Shown here piece by piece: positions 8,050 to 18,800 of a stretch of 64,000 bases of DNA. Each line of letters begins with the position of its first letter. The first letter of the stretch is position 1. A program made the translations under genes and the position numbers. The stretch lies in assembly GCF_000010725.1 (NCBI RefSeq), contig NC_013855.1:815501-879500 (forward strand). Reading direction: 5' to 3'. The DNA comes from Azospirillum sp. B510 (GTDB lineage Bacteria > Pseudomonadota > Alphaproteobacteria > Azospirillales > Azospirillaceae). The notes under the pieces are model-generated. The model ran no database searches. It had not been told where the DNA came from and was given only the letters and a program-made list of their open reading frames with translations.

Positions 8050-11000
8050 GTGGCGAAGCACAGCAACACCCTGGCGCAGGCGGTGGCGCACCATCAGGCC
8101 GGGCGCGCCATGGAGGCCGAGCGCGGCTACCGCGCGGTGCTGGCCACCGATCCGCGCAACGCGGACGCGTTGCATCTGCTGGGAGTGCTGGCCCTACAGT
8201 CCGGCCGCGCCGAGGAGGCGGTGACCCTGATCGGCGAGGCGCTGGCGCAGGCGAAGGGGGTGGCGGATTATTGGGACAATCTGGGCAGCGCCCTGTCCGC
8301 CGCCGGCCGACCGGCCGAGGCGGTGCAGGCCCATCGCAACGCCGCCACGCTGGATGCGCAAGGCGCCCAGCGCCGGCTCAATCTGGGCAACGCGCTCGCC
8401 GTCCAGGGCCGCCACCAGGAGGCGGAGCGCGCCTTCACCGCCGCGCTCGCGCTGAAACCTGACTATGCCAAGGCCTGGTACAATCTCGGCAACGGCTTTG
8501 CCGCGCGCCATCGCTACGCCGATGCCGTGACCGCGCTCGATCATGCGGTGCGGCTGACGCCGGGGATGGTCGAGGCGCACAACAATCTGGGCGACGCCTT
8601 GGCGATGACCGGCCGACTGGACGAGGCCATCGTCCAGCACCGGCTGGTGACCCGGCACCGTCCCGACGACGCCACCGCGCATTACAATCTGGGCGCGGTC
8701 CTGCAACAGAAGGGCGCCCTGGAAGGGGCGGAGATCGCCTACCGGCAGGCGTTGAAGCGCAACCCGCGCCACAGCGCGGCGCTGAACAATCTGGGCAGTG
8801 TGCTGAAGCGGCTGGGACGCCCCGACCAGGCGGAACTCTGCCACCGCCAGGCGCTGGATCTGCATCCCGATTTCGTGGAGGCGCGCTACAATCTCGGCAA
8901 CGCGCTCCAGGCGCAGGGGCGCTACGAGGAAGCGGCGGCCTGTTTCGAGGAGGCGCTGGCACGGCAACCAAACCTTGCCACCGCAAGCTTCAACCTGTCG
9001 CTCCTGGCGCTTCTTCATGGAGACCTGCCGCGCGGCTGGGAGGGGTACGAGCGGCGGTTCGCCGCCGGGGAGGTGATGCCGAACCGCCGGTTCGACAGTC
9101 CGCGTTGGGGCGGCCAACTGTTGCGCGGCAAGCGCCTGCTGGTCTGGCGTGAGCAGGGCGTGGGCGACGAGTTCCTGTTCGCCTCCTGCTATCCGGACGT
9201 CGTCGCCTGGGCGGGCGGTCCGGTCACCATCGAATGCGACCGGCGGCTGGTGCCGCTGTTCCGCCGCTCCTTCCCCAAGGCGACGGTGCGGGCCGAAAGC
9301 TGCACCGGTGACGCTTTCGGCGACGGCCCGCGGGAGACCATCGTTCCGGCCGACTGCGATCTCCAGGTTCCGGCCGGCGACCTGCCGGGACTCCTGCGCG
9401 GCAGCCTGTCGGCCTTCGAGCCCCAGGGGCCCTGGCTGGTGCCGGACCCGGCGCTGGTGGCGCGCTGGGGCGAAAGGCTGGCGGCGCTGGGGCCGGGCTT
9501 GAGGGTCGGCATCGGCTGGCGCAGCCAGATGATGACGATGGAGCGCAAGGCGGCCTATGTCATGCTTGAGCATTGGGGGCCGCTGTTCGCCGTTCCCGGC
9601 CTCGTGCTGGTCAATCTCCAGTATGGCGATTGCGAGGCCGAGCTGCGGGCGGCGGAGGAGCGCTTCGGCGTGACCATCCACCGCTGGGCCGACCTGAACC
9701 TGAAGGATGATTTCGACGGGGCGGCGGCGCTGACCGCCAACCTCGATCTGGTGATCTCGCCGGCGATGTCGGCGGGTGAGTTGGCCGGGGCGCTGGGCGT
9801 GGCGGTCTGGCGCTTCGGCAGCCGGGACTGGACGCAGCTCGGCGCCGACGTGCGCCCCTGGTTCCCCGCCATGCGCCTGTTCCAGCCAAACCCCGGACAG
9901 GGGCTGGAGGCGACGATCGGCGCCATGGCGAAAGCCTTGCGCCGCGCGATGCCGAAGTCTGCTCCAGCCAAGCCCGCCCCGATCGAGGTCGCCCCCATTG
10001 AGGCTGCGGTGACCGCCCCCGCGGCAATGGTGCCGCCCCCTTTCCAAGGGCGGCCCGACTTCGAGACTCTGCTCCCCCATGCCGTCGATCTTCATCGCGA
10101 CGGCCGGCTTGAGGCGGCGGAAGCCGCATATCACGCCGCCATAGCCGCCGATCCCCGGCGCAAGGCTCCCGGCCATTCCGACGCGCTGCATTTGCTGGGG
10201 CTGCTGATGCATCAGACCGGACGGCAGGCCGAGGCGCTGACCCTGATCGGCGAGGCGCTGCGCAACGATCCGGTCTTTCCCCAGGCGTGGAATCATCTCG
10301 GATTGGTCTTTGAAGCGGAGAAGCGCCATACCGAATCCTCCCGCGCCTTCGCCCGCGCCCTGGCCTTGAATCCCGTCTTCCCGGAGGCGCTGACCCATCT
10401 GGGGCTTGTCCAGCAGAGCGGCGGGCAGGTCGGGGACGCCATGCGGCTGCACCGACGCTCCATCATCGTCCAGCCGGAGAATCCTCCGGCCCATGCCAAT
10501 CTCGGCCATGCCTGCGAATTGACGGGCCGGACGGCGGAGGCCACCGGCCACTACCGCCGGGCCCTGGCCCTGCAACCCGACTCCGCCGACGCCTGCAACA
10601 ACCTCGCCACCATGGCGACGCTGTCCGGTTCGACGGAGGCGGCGAAGGCGCATCTGCGCCACGCGCTGCGGGTCGATCCCGATTTCGCGTTGGCGGCGTG
10701 GAACCTCGGCCTGATGGACCTCACCGACGGGCGTATCGCCGAAGGATGGGCTGGTTATTCCCGCCGCTTCTCCGCCCGGCAGTTGCAGCGCGCCCGCCGC
10801 ATCGAACGGCCGGTCTGGGCCGGCGAGCCGTTGCGGGGCCGCCGGCTGCTGGTCTGGTCGGAACAGGGGGTGGGCGACGAGATCCTGTTCGCCTCCAGCT
10901 TCGACGCCCTGCAAGGATTGAGCGGGCCGGTGACGGTCGAATGTGATCGTCGATTGGTCAGCCTGTTCGCCCGCTCCTTCCCCTGGGTCACGGTCCGGGC

Positions 11001-11649
11001 GGAGACGGCCGATCCTCACGGACGGGAACTGATCGACCCGCCGGACTGCGACCTCCAGATTCCGGCCGGCAGCCTGCCGGCCCTGGTCCGCGACCGGGTT
11101 GCACGGTTCCCCGATCGCCCCGCCTATCTGCGCCCCGACCCGGACCGCGTCGCCCTGTGGCGCGACCGCATCGCCGACCTGCCCGGCCTGAAGGTGGGTC
11201 TGGCATGGCGCAGCCAGATCGTCACCGCCCAACGGTCCGCCGCCTACACCGGGCTTGCCGATTGGACGGCATTGCTCGATCTGGCCGGCGTCAGCGTGGT
11301 CATGCTGCAATATGGCGACTGCACCGCCGAGCTGAAGCGGGTGGAGACGGCAAGCCGCCAGTTGCACCGTTGGGACGACCTCAACCTCAAGGACGATTTC
11401 GAAGGCGTGTCCGCCCTGATCGCCAACCTGGATCTGGTGATTTCGCCCGCCACGGCGGTGGGTGAGCTGGCCGGGGCGCTGGGCGTGCCGGTCTGGCGGC
11501 TCGGCACCCGCGACTGGACGCAGATGGGAACCGGCGTGCGCCCCTGGTTCCCGTCGATGCGGCTCATCCAGCCGCCGGAGGGCGCCGGGCTGGACCGTGC
11601 CGTCGAGCGGGCCGTGCGCGCGTTGGCGGCGCTGGCGCCCGTCCGGTGA
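8050..11649 (+). CDS. Two-unit TPR-glycosyltransferase, 1199 residues
   Basis: The protein is a tandem duplication of TPR array plus glycosyltransferase-like domain. Unit 1 has TPRs at about residues 1-317 and the enzyme-like domain at 330-632. Unit 2 has TPRs at 670-897 and the domain at 910-1199. Each domain has LLVWREQGVGDEFLFAS (or LLVWSEQGVGDEILFAS), IECDRRLV, VGIGWRSQ or VGLAWRSQ, LVNLQYGDC, DLNLKDDF, NLDLVISPA, LAGALG and RPWFP. This is the layout of TPR-containing glycosyltransferases with a GT-B C-terminal half related to heptosyltransferases. The start is GTG at 8050 (weak site) because the first TPR begins at once. The stop overlaps the GTG of the next TPR gene by four bases. The acceptor may be flagellin, by context. 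Confidence 0.85.
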   Translation: MAKHSNTLAQAVAHHQAGRAMEAERGYRAVLATDPRNADALHLLGVLALQSGRAEEAVTLIGEALAQAKGVADYWDNLGSALSAAGRPAEAVQAHRNAATLDAQGAQRRLNLGNALAVQGRHQEAERAFTAALALKPDYAKAWYNLGNGFAARHRYADAVTALDHAVRLTPGMVEAHNNLGDALAMTGRLDEAIVQHRLVTRHRPDDATAHYNLGAVLQQKGALEGAEIAYRQALKRNPRHSAALNNLGSVLKRLGRPDQAELCHRQALDLHPDFVEARYNLGNALQAQGRYEEAAACFEEALARQPNLATASFNLSLLALLHGDLPRGWEGYERRFAAGEVMPNRRFDSPRWGGQLLRGKRLLVWREQGVGDEFLFASCYPDVVAWAGGPVTIECDRRLVPLFRRSFPKATVRAESCTGDAFGDGPRETIVPADCDLQVPAGDLPGLLRGSLSAFEPQGPWLVPDPALVARWGERLAALGPGLRVGIGWRSQMMTMERKAAYVMLEHWGPLFAVPGLVLVNLQYGDCEAELRAAEERFGVTIHRWADLNLKDDFDGAAALTANLDLVISPAMSAGELAGALGVAVWRFGSRDWTQLGADVRPWFPAMRLFQPNPGQGLEATIGAMAKALRRAMPKSAPAKPAPIEVAPIEAAVTAPAAMVPPPFQGRPDFETLLPHAVDLHRDGRLEAAEAAYHAAIAADPRRKAPGHSDALHLLGLLMHQTGRQAEALTLIGEALRNDPVFPQAWNHLGLVFEAEKRHTESSRAFARALALNPVFPEALTHLGLVQQSGGQVGDAMRLHRRSIIVQPENPPAHANLGHACELTGRTAEATGHYRRALALQPDSADACNNLATMATLSGSTEAAKAHLRHALRVDPDFALAAWNLGLMDLTDGRIAEGWAGYSRRFSARQLQRARRIERPVWAGEPLRGRRLLVWSEQGVGDEILFASSFDALQGLSGPVTVECDRRLVSLFARSFPWVTVRAETADPHGRELIDPPDCDLQIPAGSLPALVRDRVARFPDRPAYLRPDPDRVALWRDRIADLPGLKVGLAWRSQIVTAQRSAAYTGLADWTALLDLAGVSVVMLQYGDCTAELKRVETASRQLHRWDDLNLKDDFEGVSALIANLDLVISPATAVGELAGALGVPVWRLGTRDWTQMGTGVRPWFPSMRLIQPPEGAGLDRAVERAVRALAALAPVR
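9372..9936 (+). repeat. Near-identical glycosyltransferase-domain repeat, copy A (inverted relative to B and C)
   Basis: This stretch encodes the second half of glycosyltransferase domain 1 of the 1199-residue protein. It is nearly the same at DNA level as the minus-strand segments 16507-17047 and 14686-15180 in the 1995-residue protein; for long runs only scattered bases differ. The other two glycosyltransferase domains of these proteins are clearly more divergent, which points to recent duplication or gene conversion. Confidence 0.9.
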
Positions 11650-12329
11650 CCGTCTCCGATGCCCTGCTTGCCGAAGCGTTCGACCACCACCAGACCGGCG
11701 GTTTCGCGGAAGCGGAAGGGCTGTATCGCCGTCTTCTCGCCATCGAACCGGCACGGGCCGATGGCCTGCACCGGTTCGGGCTGCTGACCGCCCAGCTTGG
11801 CCGGCTGGAGGAGGCCGACCGGCTGCTGAGCCGGGCATTGGCTTTGGCTCCGGCGGACGCCGAAGCGGCGGTCAACCATGCCAAGATCCTGCGTGCCCTT
11901 CAAAAACCCGGCGCGGCGGCCGGCCGCTTCCGCCGCGCCCTGGCGATGATCCCCGATCTGCTCACGGCATTCGAGGGGCTTGGCCATGCCGAACGCGAAG
12001 GTGGGAACCTGGCGGCGGCGGCCGGAGCCTACGGCCGGGCGGCTCGGCTCGGAGCCGGTGCGCCGGTGCTGCATCAATGGGGAATCGCGCTGGAGAGCAT
12101 CGGCGATATGGACAAGGCGGCGGAAGCTTTGCGACGATCCGCCCACCTCGCCCCCGCCATGCCGTCGGTCGCCCTGCGGCTGGCCGGAATCCTCCAGAGG
12201 CTGGGGCGCCACAGCGAAGCTGCGGGATGGTATCGCCACGCCCTGGTGCTCCACCCCGGCCATGGCGAGATCCGCCGGTCGCTCACCGGGATCACCACCC
12301 TCTCCAACAGGCGGGAACCAACGGCATAA
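11646..12329 (+). CDS. TPR protein, translationally coupled to the TPR-glycosyltransferase
   Basis: 227 residues, about six TPR-like repeats (FAEAEGLYRRLLAIEPARAD, LEEADRLLSRALALAPADAE, HSEAAGWYRHALVLHPGH) and no other domain. The GTG start at 11646 overlaps the TGA of the preceding gene in a GTGA, so the two are co-translated. It resembles the N-terminal TPR part of the large neighbours without their enzyme half; it may be a partner subunit or a truncated member of the family. Confidence 0.85.
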   Translation: MTVSDALLAEAFDHHQTGGFAEAEGLYRRLLAIEPARADGLHRFGLLTAQLGRLEEADRLLSRALALAPADAEAAVNHAKILRALQKPGAAAGRFRRALAMIPDLLTAFEGLGHAEREGGNLAAAAGAYGRAARLGAGAPVLHQWGIALESIGDMDKAAEALRRSAHLAPAMPSVALRLAGILQRLGRHSEAAGWYRHALVLHPGHGEIRRSLTGITTLSNRREPTA

Positions 12330-12562
12330 CCCTTCGGATCAAAGGGGCGGCCATCCTCCGGATGGTATTGCGCGAAGTGATTTCAAGACCCCACCCCTGC
12401 GGCCGACTGTCATACCTCTGAACGGTTGGGGCATTTTTTCGCATGGTTTGACCGCATAAAACGCAAGATTAGGGTTGTTCGGCGCTTCGGATGGGTGAAC
12501 ACTGGAGTCACCGTGCCGTCACATTGTGGCGGGACGCGGATTGATCCTATGGAGAGCGACTC

Positions 12563-12742
12563 ATGCACACTGAAGCTCGCCTTTCGTCTCTGCAAGAAAA
12601 GCACATGCGCCTGGATCGGGCGATCCTCGACGAGGAAAAGCGCTCCTGGCCGGATGAGAGCGCCGTGAAGCGCCTCAAACTTGAAAAACTGCACGTCAAG
12701 GAAGAGATCGACCGCCTGACGCGCACCGGCCCGATCAATTAA
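12563..12742 (+). CDS. Small YdcH-type (DUF465) protein
   Basis: 59 residues, highly charged and helical: starts MHTEARLSSLQEKHMRLDRA and ends with KRLKLEKLHVKEEIDRL. This heptad-rich pattern fits the DUF465/YdcH family of small cytosolic coiled-coil proteins of unknown function, common in alphaproteobacteria. The ATG at 12563 has GGAGA seven bases upstream. A strong intrinsic terminator follows 55 bases after the stop, which supports a real monocistronic gene. It lies between the two convergent TPR-glycosyltransferase loci. Confidence 0.85.
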   Translation: MHTEARLSSLQEKHMRLDRAILDEEKRSWPDESAVKRLKLEKLHVKEEIDRLTRTGPIN

Positions 12743-12797
12743 TCCCCCCAAACACGGCATCGACCTTAACACAGCACCCCCAGACCGGGGTTTTAAG

Positions 12798-12833
12798 GCC
12801 GGGTTGAGGCGGACCGCCTCTCCCGGCTTTTTT
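12798..12833 (+). terminator. Intrinsic terminator after the ydcH-type gene
   Basis: The stem is GCCGGG / CCCGGC with an inner GAGGC / GCCTC stem, followed at once by six T. It also separates this gene from the oppositely oriented 1995-residue gene ending at 12877. Confidence 0.92.
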
Positions 12834-12876
12834 ACGTCCCGTCTTGCCGATGATGGGCCTGCGATGATATGGCGGC

Positions 12877-15800
12877 TCAACCATCCGCCTTGCGGAGACG
12901 CACGAGCTCCGCGGCGACCGCCGGCAGCAGATCACCCACCGTCTGGCCGGGACGGGTCCGGAACAGCCGCATCGACGGAAACCACGGCCTGACCCCGGTG
13001 CCGAGCGCCGTCCAATCCCCCGCGCTCGCCAGCCGCCAGACCGGCCTTCCCAACCCCGCCGCCAGCTCGCCGGTGGAGGTCGCCGGAGCGATCACCAGAT
13101 CCAGGGCTGACATCAGCGCCGCCGCGCCGTCGAGATCGTCGCGCAGGTCGAGATCGGCAAAGGCATGCGGCGCCCGGCCGAAGAGGTCGGATGCCACCGC
13201 CAATTCCGCCCGGCACTCGCCATATTGCAGGTTGACCGGTATGATGCCGGGCAGGGTCAGCACCGGCCCCCAATCCTCGATCCGGGTGTAATTGGACACG
13301 CGGTCGGGATCGAGTTGGCCGCTGCGCCAAGCGATGCCGATCCGCAGGCCCTCCCCTGGACCGGTCGCCAAATCCGCAAGACGCCGGCGCCAACCAGCCA
13401 CCGCCACCGGGTCGGCACGCAAGGCCGGCTCGACCTGCGCGAAGGCCGACAGCGACGTGCCCAGATGGCGCGACAGCGATCCGATGGCGATATGGCAATC
13501 CACGTCGCCGCAAGACGCGTCGGGCGAGACCGGCCGCGCCCGCACCGTCGTTCCCGGGAAGGAGCGGGAGAACAGCGGCACGAAACGCGGGTCGCATTCC
13601 ACCACGATGTGGGCGGCGACACCGTCGGCCCGGCGGATCAGCTCCGGCAAGCGCTGGGCGAACATCAGCTCGTCGCCGATCCCCTGCTCCCGCCAGACCA
13701 GAAGGCGCTTTCCGGAGAGGTCCCGGCCGTCCCAGAGGGGCACGCCGGGACGGCGGGCCGCCGCGATCAGGTCGCGCGTCTCGAACCGACGGTCATAGCG
13801 CTCCCAGCCCCGCGCCAGTCTGCCGGCGACGAGATCCAGAATCCCGCCATTGAAGCCGGCCGCCGCATGGCCCGGCTCCACCACCAGGGCGCGCCGGCAC
13901 CACAGAGCCGCCGCGATGTCATCGCCCATTTCACGCAACAGACGACCACGGTTCGCCATGCCGTCGGCCAATGCGGGGGAGAGCGCCAGAGCAAGCCGCC
14001 CTGCCCGCTCCGCGGCGCCCAGCCGTCCCAGACGCCGCAACACCAACGACAGGTTGACCCAGCCCGCCTCCAGGGCCGGCGCCCGGCGAAGAGCCTGCGC
14101 ATGCGCCCGCTCCGCCTCGTCCCAGCGGCCCAATCGGGCCAGGGCGACGCCGAGATTGTCATGGGCCTCCGCCAGATCGGGGTCGGCGGCGATCGCCAAC
14201 CGGTGGAGCCGCGCCGCCGCCGCGCTGCGGTCCAGCGTTTCAAGGGCATTGCCGAGATTGGTCAGCGCCGCTGCATTGCCGGGTTGCAGCGCCAGGGCGG
14301 TCCGGAAGCTCACCGCCGCCTGGTCGGCACGTCCAAGCGTCAGACGTACAGTCCCCAGGCTGACATGCGCCGTCCCATAATCCGGTGCCGCCGCGACCGC
14401 CGCCGCGATGCGCGGCTCCCCTCGCTCCGGCGCTCCCGACTGGTGGGCCAGCAGGCCGGACAGGTGCAACGCCACCGGATCACGTGGACGGCTGGCCAAT
14501 ACCCGCTCATAGAGCGAGGCCGCCAGGTCCGCCGCCCCCGCGCGATGGGCGGCGACAGCCTGTTCCAGCAGCATGTCGGGGGCGGTAGCGGGCTCCGGCT
14601 CCGGATCGGGCGTTTCGCCATCGCCCGACCGAACCGGCCGTGGTCCCCTTCCCCGTGGCGAAGTCCTGACGCGCAGTTCGGTGGCCATGGCGCCGATCGT
14701 CGCCTCGAGCCCCTGTCCGGGGTTCGGCTGGAACAGGCGCATGGTGGGGAACCAGGGACGCGTGCCGGTGCCGAGCTGCGTCCAGTCCCGGCTGCCGAAG
14801 CGCCAGACCGCCACGCCCAGCGCCCCGGCCAGTTCGCCCGCCGACATCGCCGGCGAGATCACCAGATCCAGGTTCGATGTCAGCGCCGCCGCCCCGTCGA
14901 AATCATCCTTCAGGTTCAGGTCGGTCCAGCGGTGGATGGTCACGCCGAAGCGCGCCTCCGCCGCCCGCAGCTCGGCCTCGCAATCGCCATACTGGAGATT
15001 GACCAGCACGAGGCCGGGAACGGCGAACAGCGGCCCCCAATGCTCAAGCATGACATAGGACGCCCTGCGCTCGGCCGTCATGATCTGGCTGCGCCAGCCG
15101 ATGCCGACCCTCAAGCCCGGCCCCAGCGCCGCCAGCCTTTCGCCCCAGCGCGCCACCAGCGCCGGGTCCGGCACCAGCCAGGACGGCCGTTCCGGAAAGC
15201 GCTTCAGGTCGGCACGCAGCAGGCGCGGCAGGCTGCCTGCTGCGATCTGCACATCGGCATCACGCGGGTCGGCGCTCTCCGGCCGGACATCGGCAGTGGG
15301 AAAAGAGCGCGCGAACAGCCGCACCAGCCGGCGGTCGCATTCGATCACCAGCCGTCCTGCGCGCCGCATCGCCTCGTCGTAACAGGAGGCGAACAGGATC
15401 TCGTCGCCCACTCCCTGCTCACGCCAAACCAGCAGGCGTCGCCCGGCGATGTTCTCGCCACGCCAGGCCCGCATGGCCAGCCGGCGCCGCTGCCCCTGGA
15501 ACTGCGGTGTCGCGAACCGCCATTCATGGTCCGTCCAGCCGCCCCGCAGGACGCCGGTCTTCAGCAATAACAGCGAACGGTTGTAATGGGCCTGCGGGTG
15601 CTTGGGATCGGCCTCCAGCGCCGCATCGAATGCGGCCAGAGCCTCCTCGGCCCGCCCGTGCCGATCCAGCAGATGGGCCAGGTTGGCGTGGGCATCGGCC
15701 AGGGACGGGTTCTGGCCGATGGCGGTCCGGTGGCAGGTTTCCGCCTCCGCGACCCTGCCCAGCGCTTCCACGGCGTTGCCACGGTTGGTCCAGGCGACGG

Positions 15801-18800
15801 CAAGAGCCGGGTCGCACCGGATCGCGCGGGTCAGCACATGCTCGGCCTCGGCGAACCGGTCCGTTTTGTGGAGAGCCGCGCCGAGATTGCTGTGGATTTC
15901 GGCCAGGCCCGGCGCCAGGCAGACCGCGACGCGATGCCCCTCCACCGCATCCTCCGGGCTGGCGGCCAGCTCGGCGCGATGCCCATGGGCGGGCACCAGA
16001 TCGGGGGTCAGGCGCAACGCATGGGTGACGGCGGAACGGGCCGCCCCGTCATGTCCCATGCGGCGCAGCAGCGCGGTCCGGTTGACCCAATGGCCGGCGC
16101 CGTCGGGTTGCGCGACGACACAGGCCCGCGAAGCGCGCTCCGCCGCATCGAACTGGCCCAGCCCCTGCTGAACCTCGCAAAGAGCCGCAGGGGCGGAAGC
16201 ATTGGTCGGATCGGCGGCGGCGGCGCGGACCAGCAGCGCCCGCGCCTCCTCCAGGGAGCCGCTCCGCTTCGCCAGAACGCCGGCCAGATGCAGGGCGACC
16301 GGGTGCTCCGGCGCCATATTGAGCACCTGTCGCACCAGCGACGCCGCTTCATCCATCCGGCCGCCACGGTAAAGGGTGACGGCCTCCGCCATCGTCCGGT
16401 TGATGTCGATTGCCGGTTCCTGAGACGCCACGGGAACGGAAACAGGCGCGGAACGGTTGGAAGCTCCCATCTTTTTCAGATCCTTGGCCATGCGGGCAAG
16501 CATGGTTTCCAGCCCCTCTCCGGGGTTCGGCTGGAACAGGCGCATGGTGGGGAACCAGGGGCGCACACCGGTGCCGAGCTGCGTCCAGTCCCGGCCGCCG
16601 AAGCGCCAGACCGCCACGCCCAGCGCCCCGGCCAGCTCGCCCGCCGACATCGCCGGCGAGATCACCAGATCCAGGTTCGATGTCAGCGCCGCAGCCCCGT
16701 CGAAGTCATCCTTCAGGTTCAGGTCGGCCCAGCGGTGGATGGTCACGCCGAAGCGCGCCTCCGCCGCCCGCAGCTCGGCCTCGCAATCGCCATACTGGAG
16801 ATTGACCAGCACGAGGCCGGGAACGGCGAACAGCGGCCCCCAATGCTCCAGCATGACGTAGGCCGCCTTGCGCTCGGCCGTCATCATCTGGCTGCGCCAG
16901 CCGATGCCGACCCTCAAGCCCGGCCCCAGCGCCGCCAGCCTTTCGCCCCAGCGCGCCACCAGCGCCGGGTCCGGCACCAGCCAGGGACCCTGGGGCTCGA
17001 AGGCCGACAGGCTGCCGCGCAGAAGTCCCGGCAGGTCGCCGGCCGGAACATGGGCATCGATGTCCGACGGCAGGATGGTTTCATCCCCTGTCGCGCTGAA
17101 CGACTCCGCCCGGACGGTCGCCTGGGGAAAGGATCGGCGGAACAGCGGCACCAGACGCTCGTCGCATTCGATCACCACATGGTTCGCAAGCCTCATCAAG
17201 GACGGATAGCAGGAGGCGAACAGGATCTCGTCGCCCACCCCCTGCTCGCGCCAGACCAGCAGGCGGAGGGCCGCGGACGGCTCGCCACGCCATAATGGGA
17301 CGGGGATTCTGCGGTTCACATAACCTTTGGCCCGGAAGCGCCAGCGATACCCTTCCCAGCCGCCCGCCAGATCGCCGAGAGTGAGCCGCAGCATACCGCG
17401 GTTGAGGTGTGCCGTGCCAAGTGCCGGATTGATCGACAGGGCAAGCGCCATCAAAGGCTCGGCGGCCTCGTGATCCTGGCGGTACTGCCAGAGCAACAGG
17501 CCCAGATTGCCTGCCGCCTCGGCGTTGCGGCCATCGATCGCCAGCGCGCGCCGGTGGGCCGCCTCCGCCTCGTCGATGCGGCCGAGTGTCTGGAGGACAA
17601 GCCCATGGCCCGTGAGACTGGCCGGACTCTCGGCATCGATCGCCAAGGCCCGCCGTGACATCCGCAGAGCTCCGGCAGGATCGTCCCGATCAAGCAAAAG
17701 ACCGGCGAGATTGGCATAGACCTCGACATTCCCGGGGTCCGCCGCCGCCGACCGGCGATAGAGGAATTCGCCACGCTCGGTCTCCCGCTTCGCGATATGG
17801 ATGCCGGCCAGATTGATCAGGGCCTTGCCATAGTCGGGACGCAGGCGCAGAGCGCGCCGGTACCACCGCGCCGGCCGTTCCAGATCGCTTTCAAGATCGT
17901 GGCGGTCTTCAAGAGAGGTGCCGTGGTTGTTCACCACCAGGGCGTCATCGGGGCTGAGCGCCATCGCCCGACGCAACACCGGAGCAGCAGCCGCGACGGC
18001 GCCGAGTTCAAGCAGGGCGACGCCCAGATTGTTGCAGGCGCCCTGCGACAACGGCTCGCGGTCCAAGGCAAGCCTGTACTGCACCGCCGCCGCCTGGAGA
18101 CGCCCCATGGCTTGCAAGGCGGTTCCAAAGGCGAAGCGCAGCTTCGCATCGCCGCCATGGGCTGCGACCGCCGGAGCCAGGATATCGCAGGCCGCCCCAT
18201 GATCACCCTGGGCGTTCAGCAACACCCCCAGTTCAAGCGACAATTCCTGATCGACCGGTGCCCCCTCCAGCGCACGGCGCAGGCAGGCCTCGGCATCCGG
18301 ATGGCCCAGCCCGCGCAGACAGATCGCGAGATGACGCCAGGCGGTGGAATGGGAAGGATCGGCCTTCACAACCATATAGAAGGCGTTGGCGGCGGGAGCG
18401 ATCCGGCCCATCTCCCGCTGCAGGATGCCATAGTTGAAGCGGGCCGTAAGGTTGTCGGGGTTCATGGTCAGGGCACGGACATAGGCCTCTTCCGCTTCTT
18501 CCCGCCGGCCGAGGCGCTGGAGCACCGTGGCCCGGTTGCCATACGCCTCGACATAGCGGTCGTTCTGCCGGATCGCGACCGAATAGGCGGCAAGCGCCTC
18601 GTCCAGCATCCCCAGATCGGCCAGCACGTTGCCAAGGCTGTTGTAAGCCGACGGAAACCGGGGTTGCAGCGCCAGCGCCGCGCCCAGACTGGACAGAGCC
18701 TCCAAGGTCCGCCCGGTCTGATGGGCGATCATGCCCGACAGGTGCAACGCGTCGGCATTCGCCGGATCGTCCACCAGAATCCGGCGATAAAGCGCCAACG

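Noticed and set aside
8194..11838. A 1214-codon open frame on the minus strand opposite the 1199-residue TPR-glycosyltransferase
   Set aside because: It is Arg/Gln/His-rich with no domain pattern, and the plus-strand frame has clear TPR and glycosyltransferase motifs. Long antisense frames are normal in DNA this rich in GC.
9372..17047. Insertion sequence or transposon as the cause of the repeated segments
   Set aside because: The repeats are inside coding domains, carry no transposase or terminal inverted repeats, and keep frame; duplication or gene conversion is simpler.
13165..17295. Long plus-strand frames (13165-15570, 15586-17295) opposite the giant gene
   Set aside because: They are antisense to coherent TPR units. 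Their internal similarity only mirrors the repeated glycosyltransferase domains.
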